The position numbers and the translations under genes were made by a program. A DNA stretch of 64,000 nucleotides from Ruminococcaceae bacterium AM07-15. GTDB taxonomy: Bacteria; Bacillota; Clostridia; Oscillospirales; Butyricicoccaceae. Numbering within the stretch: the stretch's first letter is position 1; the number at the start of each line of letters is the position of its first letter. Location of the stretch: assembly GCA_003477405.1 (NCBI GenBank), contig QUDE01000009.1, positions 1 through 64,000 on the forward strand. The letters are read 5' to 3'. The notes below the pieces were generated by a model. It made no database searches, was not told the DNA's origin, and saw only the letters and a list, made by a program, of their open reading frames with translations. Below are positions 41,096-49,579 of this stretch, one piece after another.

Positions 41096-42712
41096 ATGGA
41101 AAATCAAATGATAACTGGCACTCGTGTTGATTGTTTATACCGGGTGTCCACCGATAAGCAGGTGGATCACAACGATAAAAACCAGGCCGACATTCCCATG
41201 CAGCGGAAAGCCTGCCACGCCTTTTGTGAGAAAATGGGCTGGACAATTGTTCACGAGGAACAGGAGGACGGCGTTTCCGGCCACAAGGTACGTGCGGAAA
41301 ACCGGGACAAGCTGCAAATCATCAAGGAACGGGCCCGTCAGGGCAAGTTTGATATTTTGCTGGTGTTCATGTTTGACCGCATCGGGCGGATCGCGGACGA
41401 AACGCCCTTTGTGGTGGAATGGTTCGTCAAGAACGGCGTCCGGGTCTGGAGCACCCAGGAGGGTGAGCAGCGGTTTGACAACCACACCGACAAACTCACC
41501 AACTACATCCGGTTCTGGCAAGCGGACGGCGAAAGCGAAAAAACCTCCATCCGCACCAAAACCGCCCTGGGGCAGCTCGTGGAAGATGGAGGCTTCAAGG
41601 GCGGTGTCGCCCCCTATGGCTATGACCTTGTGAAAAGCGGGCGCGTGAATAAGCGCAAGCATGAGGTTTACGAGCTGGCGCTCAATGAAACCGAGGCCGC
41701 TGTTGTCCGCATTGTCTTTGACAAGTATGTGCATGAGGGCTATGGGGCCCAGCGGATCGCCACCTACCTAAATAACCAGGGCTACCGGGCCCGGAGCGGC
41801 AGGATGTGGCATCATGCCACCATTCGGGGCATCCTCTGTAACCTGACCTATACCGGCGTACTCCGCAGCGGGGAAAGCCGCTCCCCGGTGCTGCCCCACC
41901 TGCAAATCATTGAGCCGGAACTGTTTGAAGCGGCCCAGCGGATTCGTACCAACCGGGCTAATGAAACGGAGCGCACTGTTCCCCGCAACATCGCGGGCCA
42001 GTCGCTCCTGTCTGGGAATGTGTACTGCGGCCATTGTGGGGCCCGGCTCAACCTCACCACCAGCGGCAAGGCCTATCCCTGTAAAGAAGATCCCCACCGG
42101 GTAATCAAGCGGGTGCGGTACATCTGCTATGGCAAAACCCGCAAGCAGACCGACTGCGACGGGCAGACGGGCTACACGGCACATATCCTGGACGGGATCA
42201 TCGAAAAGCTGGTGCGGCAAATCTTTGAGCGCATGAAAGCAATCCCGAAAAGCGAGATCGTCAACGCCCGTTACCGTGAGAAAATGGAGGAGAGAAAAAA
42301 TCTGCTCCGCTCCGTCCGGGCCGACTACACCAAGGCAGCCGATGAACTGGATATGCTCAAAGCGGAAGTCATCAAGGCTCTGCGAGGGGAAAGCGCCTTT
42401 TCCAAAGACCTGCTGGGCTCTATGGTGTCCGAGGCCGAGGCCAAATGCGCCGAACTGCAAAAGCAGTTTGAGGACGCACAGGCTGCCTATGAGGAAGGGC
42501 AAACCGTTCTGCACTCCCTGGAGGAGCAGTACGACAATGTGATCTCCTGGGCAGATCTATACGACACGGCCAGCCTGGAGGCAAAGAAAATGATTGTCAA
42601 CTGCCTGATCCGTCGGGTGGAGGTCTATCGGGACTATAAGCTGCACATAGATTTCAACATTGATTTTACGCAGTTCAGCCTGGGACTGGACATTGTAGAA
42701 ATCGCTGCATAA
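41096..42712 (+). CDS. Large serine recombinase of the ICE
   Basis: A 538-residue serine recombinase. The catalytic Ser is in CLYRVSTDKQVD (residues 14-25), the resolvase core includes ILLVFMFDRIGRIADETP (about 88), and the recombinase domain contains GGVAPYGYDLVKSGRVNKRKHEVY. The zinc ribbon is VYCGHCGARLNLTTSGKAYPC (about 308), and a long coiled coil fills 395-490. It ends 54 bp from the tRNA-Ala gene at the right end of the ICE. It is only distantly like the IME enzyme. It is the sole candidate integrase, so it should cut within the tRNA D arm. Confidence 0.9.
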   Translation: MENQMITGTRVDCLYRVSTDKQVDHNDKNQADIPMQRKACHAFCEKMGWTIVHEEQEDGVSGHKVRAENRDKLQIIKERARQGKFDILLVFMFDRIGRIADETPFVVEWFVKNGVRVWSTQEGEQRFDNHTDKLTNYIRFWQADGESEKTSIRTKTALGQLVEDGGFKGGVAPYGYDLVKSGRVNKRKHEVYELALNETEAAVVRIVFDKYVHEGYGAQRIATYLNNQGYRARSGRMWHHATIRGILCNLTYTGVLRSGESRSPVLPHLQIIEPELFEAAQRIRTNRANETERTVPRNIAGQSLLSGNVYCGHCGARLNLTTSGKAYPCKEDPHRVIKRVRYICYGKTRKQTDCDGQTGYTAHILDGIIEKLVRQIFERMKAIPKSEIVNARYREKMEERKNLLRSVRADYTKAADELDMLKAEVIKALRGESAFSKDLLGSMVSEAEAKCAELQKQFEDAQAAYEEGQTVLHSLEEQYDNVISWADLYDTASLEAKKMIVNCLIRRVEVYRDYKLHIDFNIDFTQFSLGLDIVEIAA

Positions 42713-42715
42713 AAC

Positions 42716-42748
42716 AAAAAACCCGTTTCCTTTCAGAAACGAGTTTCT
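42716..42748. terminator. Bidirectional terminator, recombinase/tRNA
   Basis: AACCCGTTTC and GAAACGAGTT arms with a six-base loop. On the minus strand it is followed by TTTTTTGTTTT and so ends the tRNA-Ala transcript; on the plus strand it can end the recombinase transcript. Confidence 0.65.
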
Positions 42749-42766
42749 TGCTTCACTCTCTGGTGA

Positions 42767-42842
<76 letters not shown>

Positions 42843-42884
42843 ATGTGGAAGAGAGTGAGTATTTAGTTTTTGTCGGGGTGCTGT

Positions 42885-42897
42885 TACACGCTTGTAC
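42885..42897 (-). repeat. Right terminal inverted repeat of the ICE
   Basis: A perfect complement of 697-709. It sits 4 bp inside the shared core CTCCC, as the left copy does within 1-2 bp. Confidence 0.8.
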
Positions 42898-42901
42898 CGC
42901 G

Positions 42902-42923
42902 CTCCCAGCTGAGCTATACCCCC
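42902..42923 (-). pseudogene. 5' stub of tRNA-Ala, right ICE junction
   Basis: The first 22 nt of tRNA-Ala (minus strand GGGGGTATAGCTCAGCTG plus GGAG) followed by ICE sequence. With 637-695 it rebuilds a full tRNA-Ala when the ICE is removed. Confidence 0.85.
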
Positions 42924-43019
42924 ATATAACCGGAAACCCTTGATTTTACTGAGTTTCCGGGGTTTTGATTAAATTGTCATTTCCTCGCATCGAGGGGTCG
43001 TCACATGCGGTTGCTGGCG
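42924..43019. other. Right end of an older inserted element
   Basis: About 96 bp between two tRNA-Ala 5' stubs. Its border GCGCCAGCAACCGCATGTGAC resembles the ICE border in plan (GCGC followed by a similar half-site), and it holds the stem CCGGAAAC/GTTTCCGG. The best reading is the right end of an earlier related element that also carried a tRNA-Ala. Confidence 0.55.
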
Positions 43020-43041
43020 CTCCCAGCTGAGCTATACCCCC
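43020..43041 (-). pseudogene. Outer 5' stub of tRNA-Ala
   Basis: A second copy of the first 22 nt of tRNA-Ala, again broken after GGGAG. It is nearest the promoter and is therefore the original chromosomal 5' end. Confidence 0.8.
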
Positions 43042-43385
43042 ATATTTTGTTGTTTTCTTCTCTTTTTCTTCGCTGTCTCTCGACTGCTCGTTTATAATAC
43101 CACAGGCTTTCCCCATTGTCAACGCTTTTTCCAAAATATTTTTCATTTTTTCTGGTCTCTCCGAAAAGAGGAGTTTTACCCCTCTTTTCACAGCATCACA
43201 GAAGCTTGAAACTTACGCCCATCATATGTGTAATCACAATAGTAAAGTAAATGCCATTTTCTTGCCTGGGACAGATGCGTTGCCATCCTTTTCCCATGCA
43301 TTCTCCTCTTGTCAAACCCGTAGGGCAATGCTAAAATAAAAACATATTTTTTGATTTGTTTTTATTGTGGAAGGAGGTCAGCACC
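43042..43385. other. Spacer between tRNA promoter and TetR gene
   Basis: No gene is seen. It contains the tRNA promoter on the minus strand and, at its right end, the AT-rich upstream region of the TetR gene with GGAAGGAGG. Confidence 0.5.
43094..43122 (-). promoter_or_regulatory. Promoter of tRNA-Ala
   Basis: On the minus strand TTGACA and TATTAT are separated by 17 bp. The start point would fall just before the outer 5' stub. This promoter now has to drive the ICE-borne tRNA about 200 bp downstream. Confidence 0.8.
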
Positions 43386-43994
43386 ATGCCCAGGGTGGCC
43401 TATTCCCTGGAAGAAAAACAGCGGCTGCGGCAGGAACTGGTGGCCGTAGCTCTGGAACTGATGGCCAGACAAGGCATCCAACATACAACGGTAGAGCAGA
43501 TTTATCAGAAGGTGGGAATCTCCCGCAGCTTCTTCTATTCTTTTTTCCCCACCAAGGAGGATCTTGTGGTGGAAGCCCTCTATCTTCAGCAGCCCCGGAT
43601 TCTGGCTTATGCCAAAAAACTGATGGAAGACCCTTCCCTCTCCTGGAGCGAGGGCGTGGGCATCTTCCTCCGCTCCTGCTGCTATGGAGAACAAAACGGC
43701 ATCGCCGTGCTGACCATCGAAGGCCAGCAGCATATTTTCCGCCGGCTGTCTCCAGAAAGCTGTCAGATCTTCCGGCAAAAGCAGGCTCATCTGTTCGGGA
43801 AGCTCCTGGAATGTTTTGGGGTTCCGGCAGGCCCCCGGCAGGTGGCCCTGTTCACCAATCTTTGCCTGACGCTGATGGTCATCCGCCGGGCGATCCCCCA
43901 GACTCTGCCCCTTCTGGTGCCTGAGGCCGCCGACGAAACGGCCCAGTTTCAGATCCAGGCAATCATCCGTTTTTTGGATGAACTACGCCAGTGA
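43386..43994 (+). CDS. TetR family transcription regulator
   Basis: A 202-residue regulator. The N-terminal helix-turn-helix is ELMARQGIQHTTVEQIYQKVGISRSFFYSFFPTKEDLV (23-60), a clear TetR motif; the rest is an all-helical ligand domain. The start is ATG 43386 after AAGGAGG. It is the first chromosomal gene right of the ICE. The target is unknown; the next two genes on the same strand are candidates. Confidence 0.88.
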   Translation: MPRVAYSLEEKQRLRQELVAVALELMARQGIQHTTVEQIYQKVGISRSFFYSFFPTKEDLVVEALYLQQPRILAYAKKLMEDPSLSWSEGVGIFLRSCCYGEQNGIAVLTIEGQQHIFRRLSPESCQIFRQKQAHLFGKLLECFGVPAGPRQVALFTNLCLTLMVIRRAIPQTLPLLVPEAADETAQFQIQAIIRFLDELRQ

Positions 43995-44085
43995 TCTCCT
44001 TTTCCGCCTCTGTTTTGAGGCGGAAAAATTTCACCCACAATAAATACAAAATCAAAAATTCATCTTTATTTCAGGAGGAAACATC

Positions 44086-44571
44086 ATGGGACTGTTCAGC
44101 AAACTTTTCAAAGGTCCGGAAATCGACATGGAGAAAAGCCGACAAAACGCCGGGAAGATGCGGGCGCTGTTTGACCAGGTGGTGGAAAACGGCAGTTCCT
44201 ACCAGATCATTTTTGGCTACACCGAGGATGTGAGCCGGTTCAATTATGGTTTTGTCCACGGCAGCAAGACCAAAATCGGCAACCTGATCGTGGGCTGGAA
44301 CGAAGAGACCCAGACCATTGTGGTGGTGCCCACTGTGCCCGATCTGTCGGGCTGTGGCGACCCCACCTATTACCGCCGCTCGGAAATCCTCAAGGCCTAC
44401 CGGAACAAATACCCCACCGATGCCTTTATCATTTATCCGGACAAGCGGAATTACATCGGCATCAATGCCTATGACTGGCTGGAAGATGAAAAACTCTATG
44501 TCTATGTGTCCCAGGAAAAGGAACTGGCGGCCTTCACCGACTTTTTCCTCCATCGCTTTGCCACAAAATGA
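44086..44571 (+). CDS. Hypothetical protein
   Basis: A 161-residue soluble protein. It opens GLFSKLFKGPEIDMEKSRQ and continues as an alternating strand/helix domain (YQIIFGYTEDVSRFNYGFVHGSKT, QTIVVVPTVPDLSG, AFIIYPDKRNYIGINAYDW). I do not recognise the family. ATG follows AGGAGG. It overlaps the next gene by 4 bp, so the two are coupled. Confidence 0.75.
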   Translation: MGLFSKLFKGPEIDMEKSRQNAGKMRALFDQVVENGSSYQIIFGYTEDVSRFNYGFVHGSKTKIGNLIVGWNEETQTIVVVPTVPDLSGCGDPTYYRRSEILKAYRNKYPTDAFIIYPDKRNYIGINAYDWLEDEKLYVYVSQEKELAAFTDFFLHRFATK

Positions 44572-44768
44572 CCATGCTCTCTTTGTTCCAGCAGGCCGGA
44601 GCGATTTTTCTTCTGCTTCTTTTCCTCTTTCTTCTGGGAAATCTGTGGTTTCACCTGGTGGAAGGCCTTTTGAAAAAAATCAAAGGCATCCTTTTCCCCC
44701 AAAAGAAAGTCCCCTGGCATACTTTACCCAAGGAAGAGCAGAAGGACCAAGACTTGCAGAACCGATAA
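44568..44768 (+). CDS. Small membrane protein
   Basis: A 66-residue protein with one strong membrane helix (residues 11-31, GAIFLLLLFLFLLGNLWFHLV) and a basic, polar tail. It overlaps the previous gene by 4 bp. Function unknown. Confidence 0.65.
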   Translation: MTMLSLFQQAGAIFLLLLFLFLLGNLWFHLVEGLLKKIKGILFPQKKVPWHTLPKEEQKDQDLQNR

Positions 44769-44796
44769 TCAGAGCGCAATCAGTACCTGAACCCAA

Positions 44797-44827
44797 AAAG
44801 GACCGCCCTTAGGCGGTCCTTTTTTGT
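44797..44827 (+). terminator. Intrinsic terminator
   Basis: AAGGACCGCC and GGCGGTCCTT arms flank CTTA, followed by TTTTT. Ends the two-gene operon before it. Confidence 0.85.
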
Positions 44828-44881
44828 CCTATTCCAAATCTGTAAGCAGTTTTTTCCCCACAGGCGGCGTTCTTGATCCGT

Positions 44882-45289
44882 TTAAAACTCCATATCCCGA
44901 AAGCCGGAAAAATCCACCATCTTATGATGATAGGCAGCGGAAAAATAAGCGGCGGCCTCCGCCGGATCGGAAACCACATGCTCCCACAGCTGAGGGCCTG
45001 ACTCACCGGGGAAACCCACTTCCACCATGTATTTTCCCTGATCCGGGCCCTGATTTGCCACAGCGCACTGGATAAACCAATATTCTTTTTGGTTTTCCGG
45101 GTTCTTCTGCTCCAGGATGAGATAACTGTCCGTGTCCTCATCCAGCCCATATAGTCCCTCCTGGATCTGATCCCAGGCGGGGTCGGAACAGCCGCCTTCA
45201 TCCCCTACGGTGAGAACCCAGAACCAGTCCTTTCTGGGCTGAGGAAGCCCAGGCGCTTTTTTCTTTCCCCAAGGGAACAATGCCATATC
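44882..45289 (-). CDS. Hypothetical protein
   Basis: A 135-residue protein. It has WFWVLTVGDEGG near residue 21 and YLILEQKNPENQKEYWFIQCAVANQGPDQGKYMVEVGF in the middle, a compact alpha/beta domain that I cannot assign. ATG 45289 (MDMALFPWG) is preferred; an in-frame ATG at 45325 would overlap the upstream gene. It is probably co-transcribed with the Sel1 gene 17 bp upstream. Confidence 0.65.
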   Translation of the reverse strand, partial: DMALFPWGKKKAPGLPQPRKDWFWVLTVGDEGGCSDPAWDQIQEGLYGLDEDTDSYLILEQKNPENQKEYWFIQCAVANQGPDQGKYMVEVGFPGESGPQLWEHVVSDPAEAAAYFSAAYHHKMVDFSGFRDMEF

Positions 45290-45306
45290 CATTTCCCTGC
45301 CTTTTT

Positions 45307-46560
45307 CTATTTCCGACGGACCCACTTGCCGCCGAAGAAGGTCTTTTTATAGTTCTGCAGTTCCTTCTTGGCCGGTTCATAGTCGCCGGCCTTCTGGAGA
45401 TATGCTACGCCCTTGGCAATGTCCTCCGGGCCGCCCAATCCCCGGCCATAGAGATAGCCCAGAAGATAGAGAGTGGTTTTGTTGTCCCAGTCCACCATCT
45501 CCAGGAATTTACGGGCCATGGCGTAATCCCGCGGGGTGCCATCGCCGTAGGCGTAGCATGCGCCCAGATAGTGCGCCCCCCAGTTGTTTTCGGGAGCCTG
45601 GTCATAGGCCTGCTTCAGCAGCTGAAAAGCCTTGGCATAATCCTGGGGTACGCCCTTTCCCTTGTAGTACATCGCTCCCAGACGGTTGGCACAGCCCACC
45701 GGATGTTTTCCAACCTCCAGGCCCTTGTGGTAGCATTCCGCGGCCTTGGCCGGATCGGCCTCCACGCCCTGACCCAATTCATAGCAAATGCCCAGATAGA
45801 AGCAGGCCGACAGTTCTCCGCCTTCCACAGCCTTTTTCAGGCAGCGATATGCCTCATCGTGTCGCTGGGCCTCCTGGAGGTCCGAGCCATACCGATACAG
45901 ATAGTTGGGATAACCGTACTCCGCTCCCACGCGGTTGATGTCCTTGGCCTTCTCCGGCTGGGGAGCGATCAGGTCCTCATCTCCGTTTTCATAATAGTGA
46001 ATCAGGTTGTTGCCGCCCCAGAATACGCCGCCCCGGAAGGCCTTCCAGAACCAATCCTCGCACTGGGAAATGTTCTCCCGCAGATAGGACCGGAAGGCAT
46101 CCATGGTGGGGAAGTCATCCCGGCTCTTGCCTTGGATGCGAAGGAAATCCCACCAGAAATAGGAATTGCCTATGGTGTACTGGCAGAAGGGCTCTCCGGC
46201 CTGTGCCTTGGCCAGAACCTGTTCAAAGGCTTCCTGGATGCTGGCAAAGGGCATCTTTTGCTCCAAAGATTTGGACAGCTCTCCCGACCGCAGCGCTACA
46301 AGCACGCCCAGAGCACTTCCCTGCTCTACCGCTTTGTGTAAAAGCTTTGTGGCTTTGCGGTCATCGTCGGGAAAATGGTGGCCCTCCCACACATACTGAT
46401 CGCCGCAATAGCACCGGGCCAACAGACAGGTGGCGTCCCCATCCCCGGCCGCCGAGGCTTGTTCCAGGCTCTGAAGCGCCTGCTGGCCCCGCCCGGTCCA
46501 CATCTGATAATAAAGATCTTTGAGTGCTTGTTCCACCGTGTCACTGAAAAATCGTCCCAT
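45307..46560 (-). CDS. Sel1-repeat (TPR-like) protein
   Basis: A 417-residue soluble protein. At least six Sel1-like repeats are visible, e.g. ACFYLGICYELGQGVEADP, CANRLGAMYYKGKGVPQDYA, GAHYLGACYAYGDGTPRDYA and TLYLLGYLYGRGLGGPEDIA, in the last 180 residues; further degenerate ones occur from residue 25 on. Such repeats make a protein-binding solenoid. It has no signal peptide. Partners are unknown. Confidence 0.85.
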   Translation of the reverse strand: MGRFFSDTVEQALKDLYYQMWTGRGQQALQSLEQASAAGDGDATCLLARCYCGDQYVWEGHHFPDDDRKATKLLHKAVEQGSALGVLVALRSGELSKSLEQKMPFASIQEAFEQVLAKAQAGEPFCQYTIGNSYFWWDFLRIQGKSRDDFPTMDAFRSYLRENISQCEDWFWKAFRGGVFWGGNNLIHYYENGDEDLIAPQPEKAKDINRVGAEYGYPNYLYRYGSDLQEAQRHDEAYRCLKKAVEGGELSACFYLGICYELGQGVEADPAKAAECYHKGLEVGKHPVGCANRLGAMYYKGKGVPQDYAKAFQLLKQAYDQAPENNWGAHYLGACYAYGDGTPRDYAMARKFLEMVDWDNKTTLYLLGYLYGRGLGGPEDIAKGVAYLQKAGDYEPAKKELQNYKKTFFGGKWVRRK

Positions 46561-46874
46561 ACCAATAAACCCCTTTTCTTTGTTACGATTTACCAGGGAA
46601 GCAAAATTTGATCTATTGCAAGATCGTATGGATGCAATGACACCCCATTTCCCTCCCGCAATCTTCCAAGCAATTCCCTGGTTCCATTCTAACGGAATAC
46701 CTTTCCGTTTTAATTATAATGATGCACGGATTCCATTTCAATCCTGCTTTTCCAATTATGTTGAAAAGACAAAGAATCTTTCCCAGGGTGTCACATCTCT
46801 CTCCCCTTTTCCATAAGATAAAAGGAGCCCAGACTCAACACAAAAACCATTCCAATGAAGGAGCGGAAGCAATC
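46561..46874. other. Gene-free intergenic stretch
   Basis: A 314-bp AT-rich divergent spacer. A TATAAT lies near 46716 on the plus strand, without a clear -35. No RNA or hairpin stands out. Confidence 0.4.
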
Positions 46875-47162
46875 ATGGGAATGCCTGTTATTTCGTCCAG
46901 CAACACCACAAGATCCCAGGCCATCACCGACATCATCCAGTCGGTGGCTTTGGAGGAGGCCGCCCTGTCTCACATCCTCAACGCCGAGGGTGAAAAGATC
47001 CAGAAGATGGTCGCCATGGCCGATGCCACCCCGGAGATCCTGCTGCAGACCAATAAATCGGTGGAATCCATGGTGGGTGCCGTCACCCGGCTGGAAATGA
47101 TCCTCCAGTCCAAACTTTCTGCCTTTGAAGGCTGCCTGTGCGAAGGCACCGTGGCTCCCTGA
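46875..47162 (+). CDS. Hypothetical helical protein, possibly spore-related
   Basis: A 95-residue protein. The segment ITDIIQSVALEEAALSHILN followed by AEGEKIQK resembles, as I recall, a motif in clostridial collagen-like and spore-surface proteins. The rest is a regular amphipathic helix (LLQTNKSVESMVGAVTRLEMILQSKL). ATG follows GGAGCGGAAG. It is single, followed at once by a strong terminator. Confidence 0.65.
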   Translation: MGMPVISSSNTTRSQAITDIIQSVALEEAALSHILNAEGEKIQKMVAMADATPEILLQTNKSVESMVGAVTRLEMILQSKLSAFEGCLCEGTVAP

Positions 47163-47170
47163 CCCAATGA

Positions 47171-47211
47171 ACAAGGGGGATTTCCTGCTGAGGAAATCCC
47201 CCTTGTTTTCT
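47171..47211 (+). terminator. Intrinsic terminator
   Basis: ACAAGGGGGATTTCC and GGAAATCCCCCTTGT form a perfect 15-bp stem with loop TGCTGA, followed by TTTTC. Confidence 0.9.
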
Positions 47212-47237
47212 GCACACAGAAAAGCATCCCGGCATAA

Positions 47238-47501
47238 GATGGAAAAGCGCGGGGGACTGCCCTACAGGAACTGGGGGAAAAACTGGGGGCCTACTTTCTC
47301 CGCTGGGATGCCCGGAACTTCGGCTTTGACACCCGGGAGAGCTACAATCCTTCGGAACAGGCCTATTATGAGGACCACGGCCGGGACATTCTGCGCCGGA
47401 TGGACAGTGATCCGGCACTTTCCGCCAAAACTCTGGTGCGCACCCATTACAGCCACCGGTGGGTGATGGAAAACCAATTGCTTCCCTTGCTGAAAGGATA
47501 G
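47238..47501 (+). pseudogene. C-terminal remnant of an unidentified gene
   Basis: An open stretch of 87 codons with coding-like composition (ALQELGEKLGAYFLRWDARN, NPSEQAYYEDHGRDILRRMD, THYSHRWVMENQLLPLLKG) that begins right after a stop, has no good start codon (CTG 47271 at best) and no ribosome site. It reads like the end of a longer protein whose front is gone. The family is not recognised. Confidence 0.5.
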
Positions 47502-47565
47502 AGGCTCTTGTCCTGGGAATGAGAAGAGGGTATACTGAAAACAAACACGCCGGAAGGAGATTCCC

Positions 47566-48129
47566 ATGCCCTCATCCCCTCTTTATCCCTATACCCTTCT
47601 TCGCAGCAAGCGGAAAACACTGGCTCTCCAGATCACCCGGGAGGGCGAGATTGTGGTACGCTCCCCTCTGAAACTGCCGGAAGAAGAGATCCGCCGTTTT
47701 GTGGCGGAAAAGTCCCCCTGGATTCAGAAGCATCTGGAGCAAATTTCTGCCCGGCACAGTCAGGCCCTGCCGCCCCTCTCCCCGGAAGAGCGGGTTCGGC
47801 TGGGAAACATCGCTTTGCAGGAAATTCCCCGGCGGGTAGAATATTTTGCCCCTCTGGTGGGGGTGGACTATGGCCGCATCACCATCCGGACCCAGCACAC
47901 CCGGTGGGGCAGCTGCTCTTCCAAAGGGAATCTGAATTTCAATTTCCTGCTGGTGCTCTGTCCGCCGGAAGTGCTGGACTATGTGGTGGTGCATGAGCTG
48001 TGCCACCGGCTGGAAATGAACCACTCCGCCCGCTTCTGGAAGGAAGTGGAGCGGGTGCTGCCCGATTATTGTTCCCGCCGCGGGTGGCTGCGGGAAAAGG
48101 GCGGCCTGTTGCTGGACAGGCTGAAATAA
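47566..48129 (+). CDS. YgjP/SprT-like zinc metalloprotease
   Basis: A 187-residue DUF45-type protein. The zinc motif is VVVHELCHRLEMNHSARFW (about 140-158, HExxH with the distal His), preceded by the family's TRWGSCSSKGNLNFN. The N-terminus LRSKRKTLALQITREGEIVVRSP is the usual beta domain. Length is normal for the family. ATG is after AAGGAG. Probably a housekeeping metallohydrolase of unknown substrate. Confidence 0.9.
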   Translation: MPSSPLYPYTLLRSKRKTLALQITREGEIVVRSPLKLPEEEIRRFVAEKSPWIQKHLEQISARHSQALPPLSPEERVRLGNIALQEIPRRVEYFAPLVGVDYGRITIRTQHTRWGSCSSKGNLNFNFLLVLCPPEVLDYVVVHELCHRLEMNHSARFWKEVERVLPDYCSRRGWLREKGGLLLDRLK

Positions 48130-48175
48130 ATCGCCGCAGAAATCATCCAAAACCTGTTTTAACCTATAAAGAACC

Positions 48176-48222
48176 CTTGAGAGGATCACGCTTCTTTCGA
48201 AGCACGATCCTCTGTTTTTTTA
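48176..48222 (+). terminator. Terminator after the ygjP-like gene
   Basis: GAGAGGATCACGCTTC and GAAGCACGATCCTC arms with one mismatch, followed by seven T on the plus strand. It overlaps the 3' end of the small minus-strand gene. Confidence 0.75.
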
Positions 48223-48359
48223 GGCTTCATGCCCCAGAATACCACATTCATCAAAACAACAATGAGCAAAACCGCGGCCATGGCCGCCCAGAAGCCCATG
48301 TCGATCCCCCAAAGGGAAGTGGTTCCAAACAAATCCATCCAAACAGTTGTCCAGTTCAT
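48186..48359 (-). CDS. Small membrane protein at the mgtA locus
   Basis: A 57-residue frame starting ATG-AAC-TGG, 8 bp after AGGAGG. It opens MNWTTVWMDLFGTTSLWGID and has one membrane helix (about 22-43, GFWAAMAAVLLIVVLMNVVFWG) and a Lys-rich tail. It begins 17 bp after the mgtA remnant in the same direction, so it was probably co-transcribed with the Mg ATPase as a small accessory peptide. No family name is claimed. Confidence 0.65.
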   Translation of the reverse strand: MNWTTVWMDLFGTTSLWGIDMGFWAAMAAVLLIVVLMNVVFWGMKPKKTEDRASKEA

Positions 48360-48375
48360 TCATTCTTCCTCCTCT

Positions 48376-49100
48376 CTATAACAGTTCCCCATAATGCCGC
48401 ACATAGGCCTTTTTCAGGCTGGTGGCCAGCACCATATACAGCAGAATACACGGGATCAGATAGGCGAAATACATGGCAGGCAGCGAGACAAACCCCAGCA
48501 CGGCCCCAAGGGGAGTAAAGGGAATGACGGTCAGCACGGTGATTCCCGTCAGGGTGAGCAGTGTCAGGGGCGCCGAAGCACGGCTTTGGAGAAAGGGAAG
48601 CTTTGGCGTGCGGATCATATGGATCACAAAAGTCTGGCTCCACATGGATTCCACAAACCATCCCGCCTGGAACAGCCCAATGTATTTGGCCTGCATCATG
48701 GCCAGCTCGGCCCCGCTGAAATGGGCCGGCAGATCGTTGAACAATACGCCTCCCGAAACAAACATGGGGCAGAAGATAAAATACAAAAACAGATAGGTGG
48801 TAAAATCAAAAATGGAACTGGTGGGTCCGATCCAGAGCATAAAGCTGCCCACACTGGAAGCATCCCACTTCCGGGGTTTTGCGATAAACTCTTCATCCAC
48901 ATTGTCCCAGGGAATGGCTGTGCAGGACAGATCGTAGATCAGATTCAGGAAAATCAGGTGGATGCTCATCATGGGCAAAAAGGGCAGCAAAGCGGAGGCG
49001 GCCAGCACCGAAAACATATTGCTGCCCATAAAGGCGATGTTTGTGTATTCGGTCACGCTTTCTTTCTGGGAATTCACCTGAAACATTATGGACAAGGACA
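48376..49100 (-). pseudogene. Mg P-type ATPase remnant (C-terminal part)
   Basis: The reading frame contains TM5-TM10 of an MgtA/MgtB-type ATPase ([75 protein letters not shown]-type loop replaced by [30 protein letters not shown]). In front of it is only a short piece of the actuator domain ([16 protein letters not shown]). The phosphorylation domain with DKTGT is absent. It therefore looks like an internal deletion joining AFMGSN to MFSVL. It cannot pump ions. Confidence 0.75.
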
Positions 49101-49159
49101 CAAAAGGCAGACCGTGAAACGGGCTGCTGACAACAAAGAAAGGCTGGGTATCAAGCACC

Positions 49160-49579
49160 GGGAAAGTGCGAGATATTCAGCCTGTTTTGTTGTCCGGGGT
49201 TTCCAAAGGGGTTTCCCCTTTGGCACACGGCTTTGCTTGCAAAGTGTAGTGTGTTATACCTGCTGGCGTGGCTGCCGGTGGAAACGGGGTGCGGTGCTTC
49301 TTGCGCCCCGTTTGCTCCGGCAGGAAAACAGGCGGGATTTTTGCGAATGGGAATAAGCAAAAAAATGGGCTGTTTTCAGAGAACGGCGGCAGGTATATGA
49401 AAGCCCCCGTCCCTCCTCCTACACTCTAACTTGTGGACAAAGTGTCCCGAAGTGTGCCCACACTCCCAGAAAAGCAGCAGGACAACGGGCAACCGTCAAG
49501 GCTGAAATGAACGGGTTTACACCCGACCTTGACCACCGCCCGCCGCCCCGCTGAATAGGTAGACAAGGCGGCCAATCCC
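49160..49579. other. Gene-free stretch with ICE-type operator
   Basis: No gene is seen. It contains operator site 14 (49434-49448), the only copy outside the ICE, so this DNA probably came from a related element. Confidence 0.5.
49434..49448. promoter_or_regulatory. ICE-type operator site 14 (outside the ICE)
   Basis: TGGACAAAGTGTCCC, 6.5 kb right of the ICE, between the decayed mgtA pieces. Confidence 0.65.
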
